Source: CAIWAH01 sp964602595 (lineage in GTDB: Bacteria; Verrucomicrobiota; Verrucomicrobiia; Limisphaerales; UBA9464). From it: a stretch of DNA of 64,000 bases. The stretch's first letter is position 1; every line of letters starts with the position of its first letter. The notes under the pieces were generated by a model. The model did no database searches, had not been told where the DNA came from, and saw only the letters and a list, made by a program, of their open reading frames with translations. Position numbers and translations under genes: made by a program. This document shows positions 51,339-60,671 of this stretch, piece by piece. The stretch spans positions 67,731 through 131,730 of the forward strand of contig CAZRRO010000020.1 of assembly GCA_964602595.1 (NCBI GenBank). The letters run 5' to 3'.

Positions 51339-52991
51339 CTACCGCAACTGCCCATCCCGGGCCGCCTTGAACTCGCTCTTGGGATTCCACTGCGGCGGGC
51401 GGCGGGTCTCCGCCAGGCGCCAAGCAATGTCGTGGATCAGGCGCAGGTCCTCGACCGCGCCGCTCAGGTCCCAGTCGGGTTTCACCTCGTCGCTGACCTT
51501 GTGGTAGTCGCGCTCGATGTATTCGTTGACCTTGCCCTCGCCGTAGCCGGCGGGTTTGCCCACGTAGTCGTCGCCGGTCTTGAGGTAGAGCGCGGGCACG
51601 CCGCCCTTCATGAACTCGAAGTGGTCGCTGCGGTAGAAGATGCCGCGCTCGGGATGCGGGTCGGGCAGCACCACGCGGCGCTGGGCCTTGGCCGCGGCGT
51701 CCAGGAAGGCGTCGATGGTCGAGGCGCCGCGGCCGATCTGCCGGATGTCGCTGGTGCGGCCCCACTGGTTGGCGCCGTCCATGTTGAGGTTGGCGACCGT
51801 CTTCGCGAGCGGATACGGCGGGGCGGCAACGTAGTGGGCGGCGCCCAGCAGGCCCTGTTCCTCGGCCGTGACGGACAGGAACAGCACGGACCGCTTCGGC
51901 GCGCGGGGCGCCTGGGCGAAGGCTTCGGCCAGCTCCAGCAGGCCGGCGGTGCCGATGGCATTGTCCGCCGCGCCGTTGAAGATCTGGTCGCCGGCGAGCT
52001 CGGTATTGCGGCCAAGATGATCCCAGTGCGCGGTGATCACGACCCATTCGTCGCGCCGTTTCGGGTCGCTGCCGGGGAGCTGCGCGAGGACGTTCTTCGA
52101 CTTCACGGTGCGCGACTGGTTCCGGGCGGAGAACGCCGCCTTTTCCTTCAGCGGCACGGGCCGGAAATCACGCTTCAGGGCAGCGGCTTTCATCGCCTCG
52201 TAGCTGGTGCCGTTGGCGGCGAACAACTTCTGTGCGCGTTCTAGGCTCAACCAACCTGCGATCTTCGACTTTGGGGATTTGTCCGACTCAAGGTCGAAGC
52301 GTTCGCGGCCCCACGAATTGACCACGACGAACCACGGGTAGGCGGCTGGCTTGGTCTCATGGATGATCAGGGCGGCGGCGGCCCCGCGGCGGCCGGCTTC
52401 CTCGAACTTGTAGGTCCAGCGACCGTAGTAGGTCATCGCGTTCCCGCCGAACATCCGGTCGTCGAGCTTCGTGGGGTCGGCTACGTCCGGGATGGGCGGG
52501 TCGTTGACGAGAATGACGATGGTCTTGCCGCGGACGTCGACGTCCTTGAAGTCGTTCCAGCCGTATTCCGGCGCGGTGATGCCATAACCGACGAACAGCA
52601 CGTCGGTCGGAGGCACGGCGGCCTCGGCACCGAGTTCCGGCGACCAGCCGACGTAATCCTGCGGGAACACCAGCGCCTCGCCGCCGAGGCTGAACTTCAC
52701 CTCGGACTTCACCCCGACGATCGGCACGTCCTGCGTCCAGGAACCGTCCGGCATGCCCGGCCTGAGGCCGAAGCGTTGGAACTGTTCCGTGAGGTAGCGG
52801 ACGGTCTTTTCCTCGCCGGGCGTGCCCGGGCCGCGGCCTTCGAACTCGTCGCTGGCGAGCACCCGGGTGTGCGCCAGCACGTCGTCGGCCTGGATGGAAG
52901 CGGCACCCGGGCGGGGCGCGGCGGCGGCTGGGCTAAGCAGGACCCCGAGCAGCAGGGCTGTCGGCCACGGAGCGGTCAAGGGCAGGCGCAT
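51339..52991 (-). CDS. M28 family zinc aminopeptidase, secreted
   Basis: 550 residues. Signal peptide at 4-26 (LPLTAPWPTALLLGVLLSPA). The zinc ligands are visible as ITAHWDHLG (His/Asp), NGAADNAIGTAG (Asp) and VTAEEQGLLGAAHY (catalytic Glu pair); a PA-like insert lies before them. It hydrolyses N-terminal residues from peptides. The ATG at 52991 starts the signal peptide; a longer frame to 53150 has no signal and is rejected. Confidence 0.92.
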   Translation of the reverse strand: MRLPLTAPWPTALLLGVLLSPAAAAPRPGAASIQADDVLAHTRVLASDEFEGRGPGTPGEEKTVRYLTEQFQRFGLRPGMPDGSWTQDVPIVGVKSEVKFSLGGEALVFPQDYVGWSPELGAEAAVPPTDVLFVGYGITAPEYGWNDFKDVDVRGKTIVILVNDPPIPDVADPTKLDDRMFGGNAMTYYGRWTYKFEEAGRRGAAAALIIHETKPAAYPWFVVVNSWGRERFDLESDKSPKSKIAGWLSLERAQKLFAANGTSYEAMKAAALKRDFRPVPLKEKAAFSARNQSRTVKSKNVLAQLPGSDPKRRDEWVVITAHWDHLGRNTELAGDQIFNGAADNAIGTAGLLELAEAFAQAPRAPKRSVLFLSVTAEEQGLLGAAHYVAAPPYPLAKTVANLNMDGANQWGRTSDIRQIGRGASTIDAFLDAAAKAQRRVVLPDPHPERGIFYRSDHFEFMKGGVPALYLKTGDDYVGKPAGYGEGKVNEYIERDYHKVSDEVKPDWDLSGAVEDLRLIHDIAWRLAETRRPPQWNPKSEFKAARDGQLR

Positions 52992-53133
52992 CAGGCCGAA
53001 AGGGGAATCCGAAACGGGCCCGCGCGCAACCCGCCGTCTTCGCGGGCTGACCTTCCGGCACGAACCGCCGCGAGGCCCCGGCCGCCATTTAACCCACTTG
53101 CGCCCGGTTCCGGAAATCCGAACCCTCCCGCCC

Positions 53134-53415
53134 ATGTCGGACTTCAACATCCACTACGTGGCCAAGCTTGCGCGCATCGAACTGACGCCGGAGGAAGAGC
53201 AGAAGCTCGGCGACCAGCTCGGCGCGATCCTTGGCTACGTGGCCAAGCTGAAGGAAGTCGACGTCACCGGCGTGGAGCCGACCGCCCACGCCTTCCCGCT
53301 GGTCAACGTGATGCGGCCCGACGAGGTCACCGGATCGTTGCCCCACGACGAGGCCATGCGAAATGCCCCGGCGAAGGCCGGCGGCCTGTTCGTGGTGCCC
53401 AAGATCGTGGAATAG
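53134..53415 (+). CDS. gatC: Asp/Glu-tRNA amidotransferase subunit C
   Basis: 93 residues. The GatC signature YVAKLARIELTPEEEQKLG and the KEVDVTGVEPTAHAFPL segment are clear, ending DEAMRNAPAKAGGLFVVPKIVE. It forms GatCAB, which amidates misacylated Glu-tRNA(Gln)/Asp-tRNA(Asn). gatA and gatB are not next to it. It is convergent with cdd. Confidence 0.95.
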   Translation: MSDFNIHYVAKLARIELTPEEEQKLGDQLGAILGYVAKLKEVDVTGVEPTAHAFPLVNVMRPDEVTGSLPHDEAMRNAPAKAGGLFVVPKIVE

Positions 53416-53444
53416 GCCTGCCCGATCGCCGACGGCGCCGGCCT

Positions 53445-53840
53445 TCAGGTCAGTTGAAAGCCATGCGGCAACAGGTCGCGGACCTTGAAGGAGCGGTCCG
53501 CGCCGTCGATCCAGACATCCGCCTCCGGGGCCAGTTCCAGCAACCACTGACGGCAGGCGCCGCAGGGCGTGCGACCGTTCAATCCCAAGTCGGGCTGCGC
53601 ATCCAGGCAGGTGACCGCCACGGCGGAAAACGTCCGGGCGCCGGCGGCGATGGCCGAGGCGAGCGCCGTCCGTTCCGCGCAAAGGCAGAGTCCGTAGCTC
53701 GCGTTCTCCACGTTGCAGCCGGCGAAGACACCCAACTCGGACTCCACGGCGGCGCCCACGCGGAAGCGGGAGTAAGGAGCGTAAGCCCGGGTGGCGGCGG
53801 ACCGGGCGGCCGCAAGCAGGTGTTCAGCGGAAGTCGTCAC
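53445..53840 (-). CDS. cdd: Cytidine deaminase
   Basis: 131 residues from a GTG. The zinc-binding CAERTALASAI (Cys, catalytic Glu) and PCGACRQWLLEL motifs are present, and AYAPYSRFRVGAAVES is a typical N-terminus. It deaminates cytidine and deoxycytidine in pyrimidine salvage. A longer GTG-initiated frame to 53888 has no conserved sequence. Confidence 0.93.
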   Translation of the reverse strand: MTTSAEHLLAAARSAATRAYAPYSRFRVGAAVESELGVFAGCNVENASYGLCLCAERTALASAIAAGARTFSAVAVTCLDAQPDLGLNGRTPCGACRQWLLELAPEADVWIDGADRSFKVRDLLPHGFQLT

Positions 53841-53900
53841 CGCCGGGGAATAGCACGGAACCCGGCGCGACGCAGCCGGGAGTTGCACGCCAAAAACAAA

Positions 53901-53927
53901 CCGGGCGCGACGTGCAGTCGCGCCCGG
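53901..53927 (-). terminator. Terminator of the lamin-tail protein gene
   Basis: Perfect 11-bp stem CCGGGCGCGAC / GTCGCGCCCGG with a 5-base loop, followed on the minus strand by TTTGTTTTTGG. It lies 26 bases beyond the stop codon. Confidence 0.8.
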
Positions 53928-53953
53928 GGTGAAGCGGCCTTCAGCCCGCCGGT

Positions 53954-56900
53954 TCAGGGCGAGGTGATGCGGAAGAAGCCGCCGGTTTCCCCGGCGGTGC
54001 TCGCGGAATGGGTCGGGCTGGTCAGGCCGGTGACGACGGCCGAGAACGGTCCCGCCGCGTTCGTCGAGGCGAGCACGGAATAGGTCGCTCCCGGCGCGCC
54101 GTTCCAGGTGAGCGTGACGGTTTCGCCCGCGACCGCCGCAGCTGCCGTGATCGGGCCGGCCACCGAACCCGCGATGATGTCGGCCAGGCGGGTGACGATC
54201 AGTTGGTAACCACCGGCGCGGGGATCGGCGCTGTCGAACTGGCCGAGGACACCCACAAGCGCCACCGGCCCGGTCGGCTTCGGCTGCCCGATGACTTCGG
54301 TCACCCGGGAATCGATGCGCAGCACAAACGTCTTCGCCGAATCGGCCGCGTCCGTGACGGTCACATTGGACCCGCTGGTGAAGTTCGCGCCAGTGGCGGT
54401 GTCCAGGAGGACATTATCCACCCGGACGAGCCGGCCTTCGTTGGCCTCGGCCGAGGCGATGCCGGGGCTGGTGGCCGTGAGGTCGGTCGTGGTGATGGGC
54501 CAGGCAAAATCCAGCGCGACCGGCGCGGGCAGAGGGTTGCCCGTGGAAAGCACCTCGACGACGTGCTTGGCGTTGGATGCAACCAAGTTCAGTTCCAGCA
54601 AGCCGTTGAAGTGGCCCAGCGGTCCCACGATCCGGACCCGGGCGCCGGCGGGCGGAATTTCGGTTCCGGGTTTGCCGGTGACGAAGGCGGAGATGCCCGC
54701 GGTTTCGTCCTGGAGATAGAAGAAGCAGTTTGCCGATCCGGTGAGGTTCACGTGGGTGGTCACCGTCCCCTCGACCTCATAGAGCTGGGTCGTGTTGGCC
54801 GGACGCAGGGTCACCGCGTCCACCTGCGTGCGGAGGTAGGCGATGTTGGTCCGGATGATTTCGGGCGGCGGCGCGGTGACGGTCAGGGTCACCGGCGCGC
54901 TGGTTACCGAGCCGGCCCGGTTCGCGATGATCACCCGGAAGCTCGCGCCGTCGTCGGTGAGCTGCGGACTGGCAAGGGTGTAGCTGGCGGCGGTTTCGCC
55001 GGGGAGCTCGCCGACCCCATCCCGTTGCCACCGGTAAGTGGGCGCCGGAACGCCGGTAGCCACGACTGAGAAAGTGGCCGGAATGCCGGCCGCGACCGTC
55101 ACGCTGACGGGCGGGGTGACGATGGCCGGTGCGACGTCCGCGTTGGGCTGGGCCTCAGTCCACGCCTTGCCGTCGGGCTGCGTGCCGGGCGACCAGTAGC
55201 GGGCACCGGTGCCGCTGTGGGCGACGAAGCCGTCGCGGTCCGTCGGGAAGCGCACGAGCGAGCCGTTGGTGCTGGTCTGGCTCTGCGCGTAGAGGATGCG
55301 GGAGATGATGTTCGACTGCGCGTTGCGCAGGATGATCGTGTCACCGCCGTCGTTCAGCGCGAGGCCGGCCGTGCTGAAGGCATCGCCGGGCCCGACCTCG
55401 GCCGCGATGGCGGGGACGCTGAGCTGCGGGGCGAAACCAAACGCCGGACCGCCGTAGACGATCAGCGAATTGGACGGCGCCAGCGTCGTGCCGGCCGTCC
55501 CGGGATAGATGTAGGCGCGCCGTAGCAGGGCATCGGAAACCATCCAGCCGGTCAGGTCGATGGACTCGCCGGAGAGGTTCACCAGCTCGACGAACTCGTC
55601 GCGGTTGGCCGGGCTGGCGTCGGTGCCGCCGGGCAGGAGCTCGGCACGGTTCAGCGGATTGAACCAAGCCACCGCATTGGTCGAGGCCGGGTTGGCGTAG
55701 AATTCGGTGATGACCACCTGCTGCTCCGCCACGGTCGGGACGTAGAGCCGGATCGTCTGGGTGAAGCTGGTCGCGCCGTTGTCCGCGGTCACCGCCACGT
55801 CGAAGGCCTGACCGGCGGCGGCGGCCGTGGCCGTGTAACGGAAGGCCCCGTTGACCTTGGTGCCGCTCAGGCTGCCGAAGCTCCACTCGCCACCCGCGGG
55901 GATGGCATTGCCGAGCGTCACCGTCACCGGGCGATTCTCCGGGTCGGTGATCTCAAAGCCGATGTAAATGGATTCGCCGGGACGCAGTGCGTGTTCCGCG
56001 AAGGTGTTGGTGAGCTGGTCGCCGGGGCGGACCAGGTTGGAGAGGGTGTTGGTAAAGCGGATGGTCGCGGCCTTGAAGGCGCTCTCGATGTCCGCAAACC
56101 GCGTGGGCAACAACTGGTAGCCGCCGGCGCGGGGATCGGAGCCGTCAAATTGGCCGAGCACGCCGACGATCGTCGCCGGGCCGGTGGGCTTCTGCTGGCC
56201 AATGATGTCGATCACGCGGGAATCGATGCGCAGGGTAAACGTCTTCGTCGGGTCGGCGGCGTCCGAGATGATGACATTGGAGCCGCTGGTGAAGGTCGGT
56301 CCCGAGCTCGGGTCGATCACCACGTTGCTGGCGATGACGAGCTTGGCCTCGTTCGCCTCGGCATCGAGCACGTTGACGTCGTCCGCGGCGGAGACGCCCG
56401 TGGGCCAGGCGTAGTTCAGTGGCGTGGGTGTGGGCAGCGGATTACCGGTCGAGAGAATCTCCACCTTGTGGGCGGTATTCGCGCCGGCGAGGCCGAGTTC
56501 GAGCAGTCCATTGAAATGGGCGAGCGGTCCCGTGACGCGCACCTTGGCGCCGGCCGGCGGCACCTCACCGGTCGCGCCGGAAACAAACACGCCGATCGCG
56601 CCGGTGGCGTCCTGGATGTAGAAGAAGTGGTTGCCCGCCGTGGTGATGTTGATGTGGGTCGTGACGATGCCCTCAGCCTTGTAAACCGTCGTGGTATTGG
56701 TGGGCACGAGGGTCGCCGGATCCACCTTCGCGCGGAGTTGGGCGATGGTGCTGACGACGTTGGCCGGGTCTTCCTGCACGGTCAGTTGCGCGGACACGCT
56801 GCGCACGACGTTCAGCGCGTTGCTTACGGTGACCCGATAGGTGCCGGCCTGGGCAAATTGCACGTTGGGCAGCGACAGCGTCGCGCCCGTGCCGCCCTCC

Positions 56901-57670
56901 ACGAGTTCCCAGGTGCCGAAGCCGTCCAGCTTGTCCTTTTCCCAGAAATACGCGAGCGGCGCGCTGCCCCCGGCCACGACGCTGAAGGTCGCAGTCGAGC
57001 CGACGAAGGCGGTGCGGTCCACCGGTTGGGTGAAGATCACCGGCGGCCGCGGCTCGCTGCTGGAGGGCTCGCCGGCCACGGTCACCATGTCGAACCGGGC
57101 GGTGCCGGCGGTGCCGTAGTTGCCGGAGATCGCCGCGTAGGCTGCGCCATCGGCAAACGTGCTGACGATGCGGACCTTGAAGTTCGGGTTCTCGTTCGCG
57201 CCCGGCACGGCGGTCAGGTCGAGGGTGATGCCGTTGGTGAAGACGCCGCCGGCCAGGATGTCGGCGACGACGCCTTCGAGAAAGGTGGCGCCATCCAGCG
57301 AATACAGCACGGCGAGCTTGCGGCTGGACGTGTTCGAGCCGCGGTAATCGAAGCGGACCGTCACGTTCTTGTAGCCGACCGTGCTGGCCGACACCTCGAT
57401 GCCGGCGGTCCGGTCACCGACCGCAGCGGCGGGATAGGCCGTCGTCTGGTAGGCGTTGTCGGCGCCGGCGGCCGTTTCCGGGTCGGAGGAACCCACGCCG
57501 CTGGCGGCCGCGGAGACGGTGATGCCGCCAATGGGCCCGAGCGTGCCCGCGCCGGCACTCGGCGTGGTCTGGGCGGCGGCATTGTTGAAGTTCCATTCGG
57601 CGATGGTGTCGGCAAAGGCGGTCCAGCCCAGGAGCAGGGCGGTCGCCAGCAGGGAGACAATGGGTTTCAT
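53954..57670 (-). CDS. Large secreted protein: Ig-like domains, lamin-tail domain, duplicated OB-fold-like domain
   Basis: 1238 residues with a signal peptide (LLATALLLGWTAFA). A jelly-roll-like N-terminal region (DTIAEWNFNNAAAQT to about 200) is followed by Ig-like 1 (210-300), repeat A (303-531), a cadherin-like region (550-650), a lamin-tail domain (653-794, VVITEFYANPAS to LAPSNSLIVYGG), Ig-like 2 (855-935), repeat B (938-1165), and a C-terminal sorting-like tail ending FFRITSP. Repeats A and B are about 225 residues each and clearly homologous, sharing FYIQDATGAI / FYLQDETAGI and HFNGLLEL. Similar domains are found near secreted nucleases, but no catalytic domain was seen. Probable surface binding protein. 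Confidence 0.88.
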   Translation of the reverse strand: MKPIVSLLATALLLGWTAFADTIAEWNFNNAAAQTTPSAGAGTLGPIGGITVSAAASGVGSSDPETAAGADNAYQTTAYPAAAVGDRTAGIEVSASTVGYKNVTVRFDYRGSNTSSRKLAVLYSLDGATFLEGVVADILAGGVFTNGITLDLTAVPGANENPNFKVRIVSTFADGAAYAAISGNYGTAGTARFDMVTVAGEPSSSEPRPPVIFTQPVDRTAFVGSTATFSVVAGGSAPLAYFWEKDKLDGFGTWELVEGGTGATLSLPNVQFAQAGTYRVTVSNALNVVRSVSAQLTVQEDPANVVSTIAQLRAKVDPATLVPTNTTTVYKAEGIVTTHINITTAGNHFFYIQDATGAIGVFVSGATGEVPPAGAKVRVTGPLAHFNGLLELGLAGANTAHKVEILSTGNPLPTPTPLNYAWPTGVSAADDVNVLDAEANEAKLVIASNVVIDPSSGPTFTSGSNVIISDAADPTKTFTLRIDSRVIDIIGQQKPTGPATIVGVLGQFDGSDPRAGGYQLLPTRFADIESAFKAATIRFTNTLSNLVRPGDQLTNTFAEHALRPGESIYIGFEITDPENRPVTVTLGNAIPAGGEWSFGSLSGTKVNGAFRYTATAAAAGQAFDVAVTADNGATSFTQTIRLYVPTVAEQQVVITEFYANPASTNAVAWFNPLNRAELLPGGTDASPANRDEFVELVNLSGESIDLTGWMVSDALLRRAYIYPGTAGTTLAPSNSLIVYGGPAFGFAPQLSVPAIAAEVGPGDAFSTAGLALNDGGDTIILRNAQSNIISRILYAQSQTSTNGSLVRFPTDRDGFVAHSGTGARYWSPGTQPDGKAWTEAQPNADVAPAIVTPPVSVTVAAGIPATFSVVATGVPAPTYRWQRDGVGELPGETAASYTLASPQLTDDGASFRVIIANRAGSVTSAPVTLTVTAPPPEIIRTNIAYLRTQVDAVTLRPANTTQLYEVEGTVTTHVNLTGSANCFFYLQDETAGISAFVTGKPGTEIPPAGARVRIVGPLGHFNGLLELNLVASNAKHVVEVLSTGNPLPAPVALDFAWPITTTDLTATSPGIASAEANEGRLVRVDNVLLDTATGANFTSGSNVTVTDAADSAKTFVLRIDSRVTEVIGQPKPTGPVALVGVLGQFDSADPRAGGYQLIVTRLADIIAGSVAGPITAAAAVAGETVTLTWNGAPGATYSVLASTNAAGPFSAVVTGLTSPTHSASTAGETGGFFRITSP

Positions 57671-57744
57671 CCTTGGAGGGCTAACGGTTTCAACAGGGGG
57701 GACAGGACACGGGAAAGTCGGGTGAACGGCCCGGGAATCGGGAA

Positions 57745-58626
57745 TCAGTTAATCTCGCGGTTCGGATTCCAGATCAGGTCCGCGGAGAACTTCTCCTCGC
57801 GGCCGGTGCCGCCGTTCGTAACGGCGCTGCGCTTGAAGAACGCCGCGTGGCCGTCGATGAACATGATGTTGCCGCCGCCACCGGCGCCGGGACCGCCGTG
57901 GCGCGCGGCAAAACGGTTATGCCGGGCGGCGGGCATCGCGCCGATGGATGGGGACGGATCACCGTAGGCTTCCGTCACCGGATTGAAGACGCCGTCGAGG
58001 AGCATCACGGTGGACGAGGGGACCTGGATTCCCCCGAGCTTGGGCATGCCCGGATAGGAGAAGTCATTGCCCGCTACCCCGTTGCGCACCGAGGTCCGCA
58101 GCTTGAGGTCGATGTTCATCACGTAGCTGAAGAAGCCGAAGCTGCCGCGGGCGGGCATCGCCGGGATTTCGGCATCCTTGATCTTGGCGGAATTGCAGTG
58201 CCAGAACTTGCCCTTGCCGCCGGGGAACGGGAGGACGTCCTTGGCCACCTTGCCCTGCGCGTCGGCCCAGTAGTTGGACAGCGGTCGCTCACCCGCGCTG
58301 GGCGGCAGCAAGTTGAACCAGGCAAACGGGTCGTTCGGGCTGCCCGGGCCGATCGTCTTGCCGGTGAAGGCGCCGTATTGGCCGCCGTCATCGGTGCCGT
58401 CGCGGGGAATCGCATCCAGGTTCTCCGACGAATAGACATGGAGCGCCAAACCCCACTGGCGGAGATTGTTCAGGCACTGGATCGACTGCGCCTTGGCCTT
58501 CGCCTTGGACAGCGACGGCAGGAGCATCCCGGCCAGGATGGCGATGATGGCGATGACGACCAGCAGTTCGATCAGGGTAAAGGCCCTGGCAGTGCGTCGG
58601 TTCAGGGAAGCGGGTTTCTCCGGCAT
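57745..58626 (-). CDS. Type II secretion/pseudopilin-like protein (second copy)
   Basis: 293 residues. Prepilin leader MPEKPASLNRRTARAFTLIE then LLVVIAIIAILAGMLLPSLS with methylated F expected after A15. The rest is the verrucomicrobial version with the C-terminal RHGGPGAGGGGNIMFIDGHA motif. Only the leader region matches the protein at 18.8 kb closely. It lies just upstream of the lamin-tail protein gene on the same strand (74 bases), so the two may be co-transcribed. Confidence 0.9.
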   Translation of the reverse strand: MPEKPASLNRRTARAFTLIELLVVIAIIAILAGMLLPSLSKAKAKAQSIQCLNNLRQWGLALHVYSSENLDAIPRDGTDDGGQYGAFTGKTIGPGSPNDPFAWFNLLPPSAGERPLSNYWADAQGKVAKDVLPFPGGKGKFWHCNSAKIKDAEIPAMPARGSFGFFSYVMNIDLKLRTSVRNGVAGNDFSYPGMPKLGGIQVPSSTVMLLDGVFNPVTEAYGDPSPSIGAMPAARHNRFAARHGGPGAGGGGNIMFIDGHAAFFKRSAVTNGGTGREEKFSADLIWNPNREIN

Positions 58627-58755
58627 GAGTGCGACTGCCTCGCGCGGGTGGAACTCCGCCAAGGCGTCCGCACCCTAACCGGGCACCCCTGCCAGGCAAG
58701 CCGGGCTTGTTGACAATTCCGCGGCGAAAATTGGCGCCGCCCTGTCCCCTCGAAA

Positions 58756-59313
58756 TCAGCCCGGCGGCATGCGCGGGGTGGTTTTCCGGGCCGGGTGCTG
58801 GTCCGCCCGGCCATGGACCATCACGGCAGTCCATTCGGCCAGACGACGCCCCAGGATGCGGCAGGATTCCTGGGTTTCCTCCTCGCGCGGTTCCTTCGCC
58901 GCCACGGCGCCGTAATGGAGCGTCATCTTCTTGCCGGCGTAATCGGTCACGCCAAAGGTCAAAAAGCCGAAGTTCATCAGCACCGTGAGGATGGACTGGC
59001 AGGCGAGCTCCATGCCCCCGCCCCAGCCGCCGGCGCTGCTGAAGGCGCACGCGACCTTGCCGTCGAGCTGCATCCAGTGCTCACCCATGGTCTCGTCCCA
59101 GAAGCGCTTCATCTTCCACGACAGCAGGCCCATGTTCGTGGGACTGCCCACCGCCAACCCGTCGCACCAGACCACGTCGGCGGCCAGGGCGTCGTCCACC
59201 GAGCGCAGGCGGACCTCGGTATCGGGCACCTGCGCCGCGCCGTCGGCGACCAACTGGGCCATCTTCGCGACGTTGCCGGACTTCGAATCGAACAGGACGA
59301 GGATGCGGTTCAC
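58756..59313 (-). CDS. Flavodoxin/WrbA-like NAD(P)H:quinone oxidoreductase family protein
   Basis: 185 residues from a GTG. Flavodoxin fold: FMN phosphate loop DSKSGNVAKMAQLV near residue 8, GLAVGSPTNMGLLSWKMKRF near residue 53, and SSAGGWGGGMELACQSI near residue 95. It likely carries FMN and reduces quinones or acts as an electron carrier. The end of the gene is close to the upstream region of the second pseudopilin. Divergent from tcdA. Confidence 0.88.
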   Translation of the reverse strand: MNRILVLFDSKSGNVAKMAQLVADGAAQVPDTEVRLRSVDDALAADVVWCDGLAVGSPTNMGLLSWKMKRFWDETMGEHWMQLDGKVACAFSSAGGWGGGMELACQSILTVLMNFGFLTFGVTDYAGKKMTLHYGAVAAKEPREEETQESCRILGRRLAEWTAVMVHGRADQHPARKTTPRMPPG

Positions 59314-59443
59314 CCGGCCAGCTTCCGGGAAAACGCGCCGCGGCTGAATGAAAAAGCTCCGCCCGCCGGTTCGCCGTCCGGCTAAACCGCCGCCACCCGG
59401 AGGCTTGGAGGCGGCGGCCGGCTCCGGCACGCTTGGCGCGCAG

Positions 59444-60397
59444 ATGGTCAACGATGCGGAACTTCGATTCGGCGGCATGGCGCGGCTATACGGCCGGGCC
59501 GGCCTGGAACGCCTGCGGGCCGCCCACGTCCTCGTGGTCGGCGTCGGCGGCGTCGGTTCCTGGACCGTTGAGGCGCTGGCCCGCAGCGGCGTTGGGACCA
59601 TCACCATGGTGGACCTGGACGAGATCTGCGTCAGCAACGTGAACCGCCAGTTGCCCGCGCTCGACGGCACCATTGGCCGGGCCAAGGTCGAGGTGCTGGC
59701 GGAACGCATCCGCGCCATCAACCCCGCCTGCCGGATCTTTGCGCGGCAGGAATTCTTCACCGAGGACAGCGCCGAACGCCTCCTCGGCCCCATCGACCGG
59801 TCGCAACCGGACACTGCCCCCGACTCCCTCCCCGCCACCTCAAGTGGAGGGGAGGCCCCTCTCCCCGGCCCTCTCCCCGCTCGTGCCTCGCAAGGCGAGG
59901 GAGTCCGCCCCGGGCCAACGTCCGGATTCGCCCCCACCGATCCCCCGGTTGATTTCGTCGTGGACGCCATTGATGCCGTCGCCAACAAGTGCCGGCTCAT
60001 CGCCCTTTGCCGCGCGCGCCAGCTGCCGGTGATCGTCTGCGGTGGGGCGGGCGGCCGGCGCGACCCGACCCAGATCCGCCGGGCCGACCTCTCCCTGGCG
60101 ACGCACGACCGCCTGCTGAGCGAGGTCCGCAAGCGGCTACGCAAGGAGCACGGCTTCCCGCCGGCCGGAAAGAAGTTCGGCGTGGACTGCATCTGCTCCG
60201 CCGAAATCCCGGTCTTCCCGCAGAAAGACGGCTCCGTCTGCCCCGCCGCGGAGGCGCCCGCCGAACCCGGCGAATCCCGCCGCCTGAACTGCGACTGGGG
60301 CTTCGGCTCCGCCACGCACGTGACCGGGACCTTCGGCTTCGCCGCCGCCGCCGCGGTGATCAATGCGCTGGCGGAGGGGAAACAGTCGTCGAAGTAG
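59444..60397 (+). CDS. tcdA: tRNA threonylcarbamoyladenosine dehydratase (TcdA/CsdL), with a repeat-encoded insert
   Basis: 317 residues. ThiF/E1-like fold with GVGGVGSWTVEALARSGVG near residue 34, DLDEICVSNVNRQL near 58, and VCGGAGGRRDPTQIR near 196. TcdA cyclises t6A37 in tRNA using ATP. E. coli TcdA is about 268 residues; the excess is largely a segment at about 120-168, between LLGPIDR and PVDFVVDAID, that corresponds to a palindromic element read in frame (separate entry). The ATG at 59444 gives the family-like start MVNDAELRFGGM. Confidence 0.92.
   Translation: MVNDAELRFGGMARLYGRAGLERLRAAHVLVVGVGGVGSWTVEALARSGVGTITMVDLDEICVSNVNRQLPALDGTIGRAKVEVLAERIRAINPACRIFARQEFFTEDSAERLLGPIDRSQPDTAPDSLPATSSGGEAPLPGPLPARASQGEGVRPGPTSGFAPTDPPVDFVVDAIDAVANKCRLIALCRARQLPVIVCGGAGGRRDPTQIRRADLSLATHDRLLSEVRKRLRKEHGFPPAGKKFGVDCICSAEIPVFPQKDGSVCPAAEAPAEPGESRRLNCDWGFGSATHVTGTFGFAAAAAVINALAEGKQSSK
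59823..59904. repeat. Palindromic repeat inside tcdA (copy 1 of the GAGAGGGCCGGGGAG family)
   Basis: Ends in perfect 8-bp inverted repeats ACTCCCTC / GAGGGAGT, contains a CCACCTCAAGTGG hairpin and the shared 15-bp core GAGAGGGCCGGGGAG (minus strand, 59861-59875). It is read in frame in tcdA. Confidence 0.75.
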
Positions 60398-60431
60398 GAT
60401 TGGGCGTAGCTGAACACAGCCCGCAGGTGTG

Positions 60432-60559
60432 CTCCCTCTCCCCGCGGCGAAGCGCGGGGAGAGGGCCGGGGAGAGGGGTTGCCCGTGAAGTGGCCGCGAA
60501 CATTTCGGGAATCCTCCTCTCCCCGCCCCTCTCCTCCACTCCGAGTGGAAGAGAGGGAG
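60432..60559. repeat. Palindromic repeat downstream of tcdA (copy 2 of the same family)
   Basis: Ends CTCCCTCTC / GAGAGGGAG (9-bp inverted repeat); contains a perfect 13-bp stem CCCTCTCCCCGCG / CGCGGGGAGAGGG at 60434-60465, the core at 60459-60473, and a TCCACT/AGTGGA hairpin near its right end. It occupies about half of the gap between tcdA and the HTH gene. Confidence 0.75.
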
Positions 60560-60671
60560 ACCGGGCAGTGTCCCGGTCCACCCCCCCGCGAACGCGGAAC
60601 GGTCAACGCCCCCTCCCAACCTGGCTGATCGTCCATAGCAGTTCCCGGCGATCCGGCATGGACTATCCGTC

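Noticed and set aside
50168..51427. A 419-codon minus-strand frame around the small membrane protein
   Set aside because: Only the last ~129 codons are plausible; the rest is a wrong-frame reading of the SGNH hydrolase gene.
58756..60636. A 626-codon minus-strand frame containing the flavodoxin-like protein
   Set aside because: The flavodoxin fold begins at the GTG at 59313; the extension is antisense to tcdA and repeat sequence.
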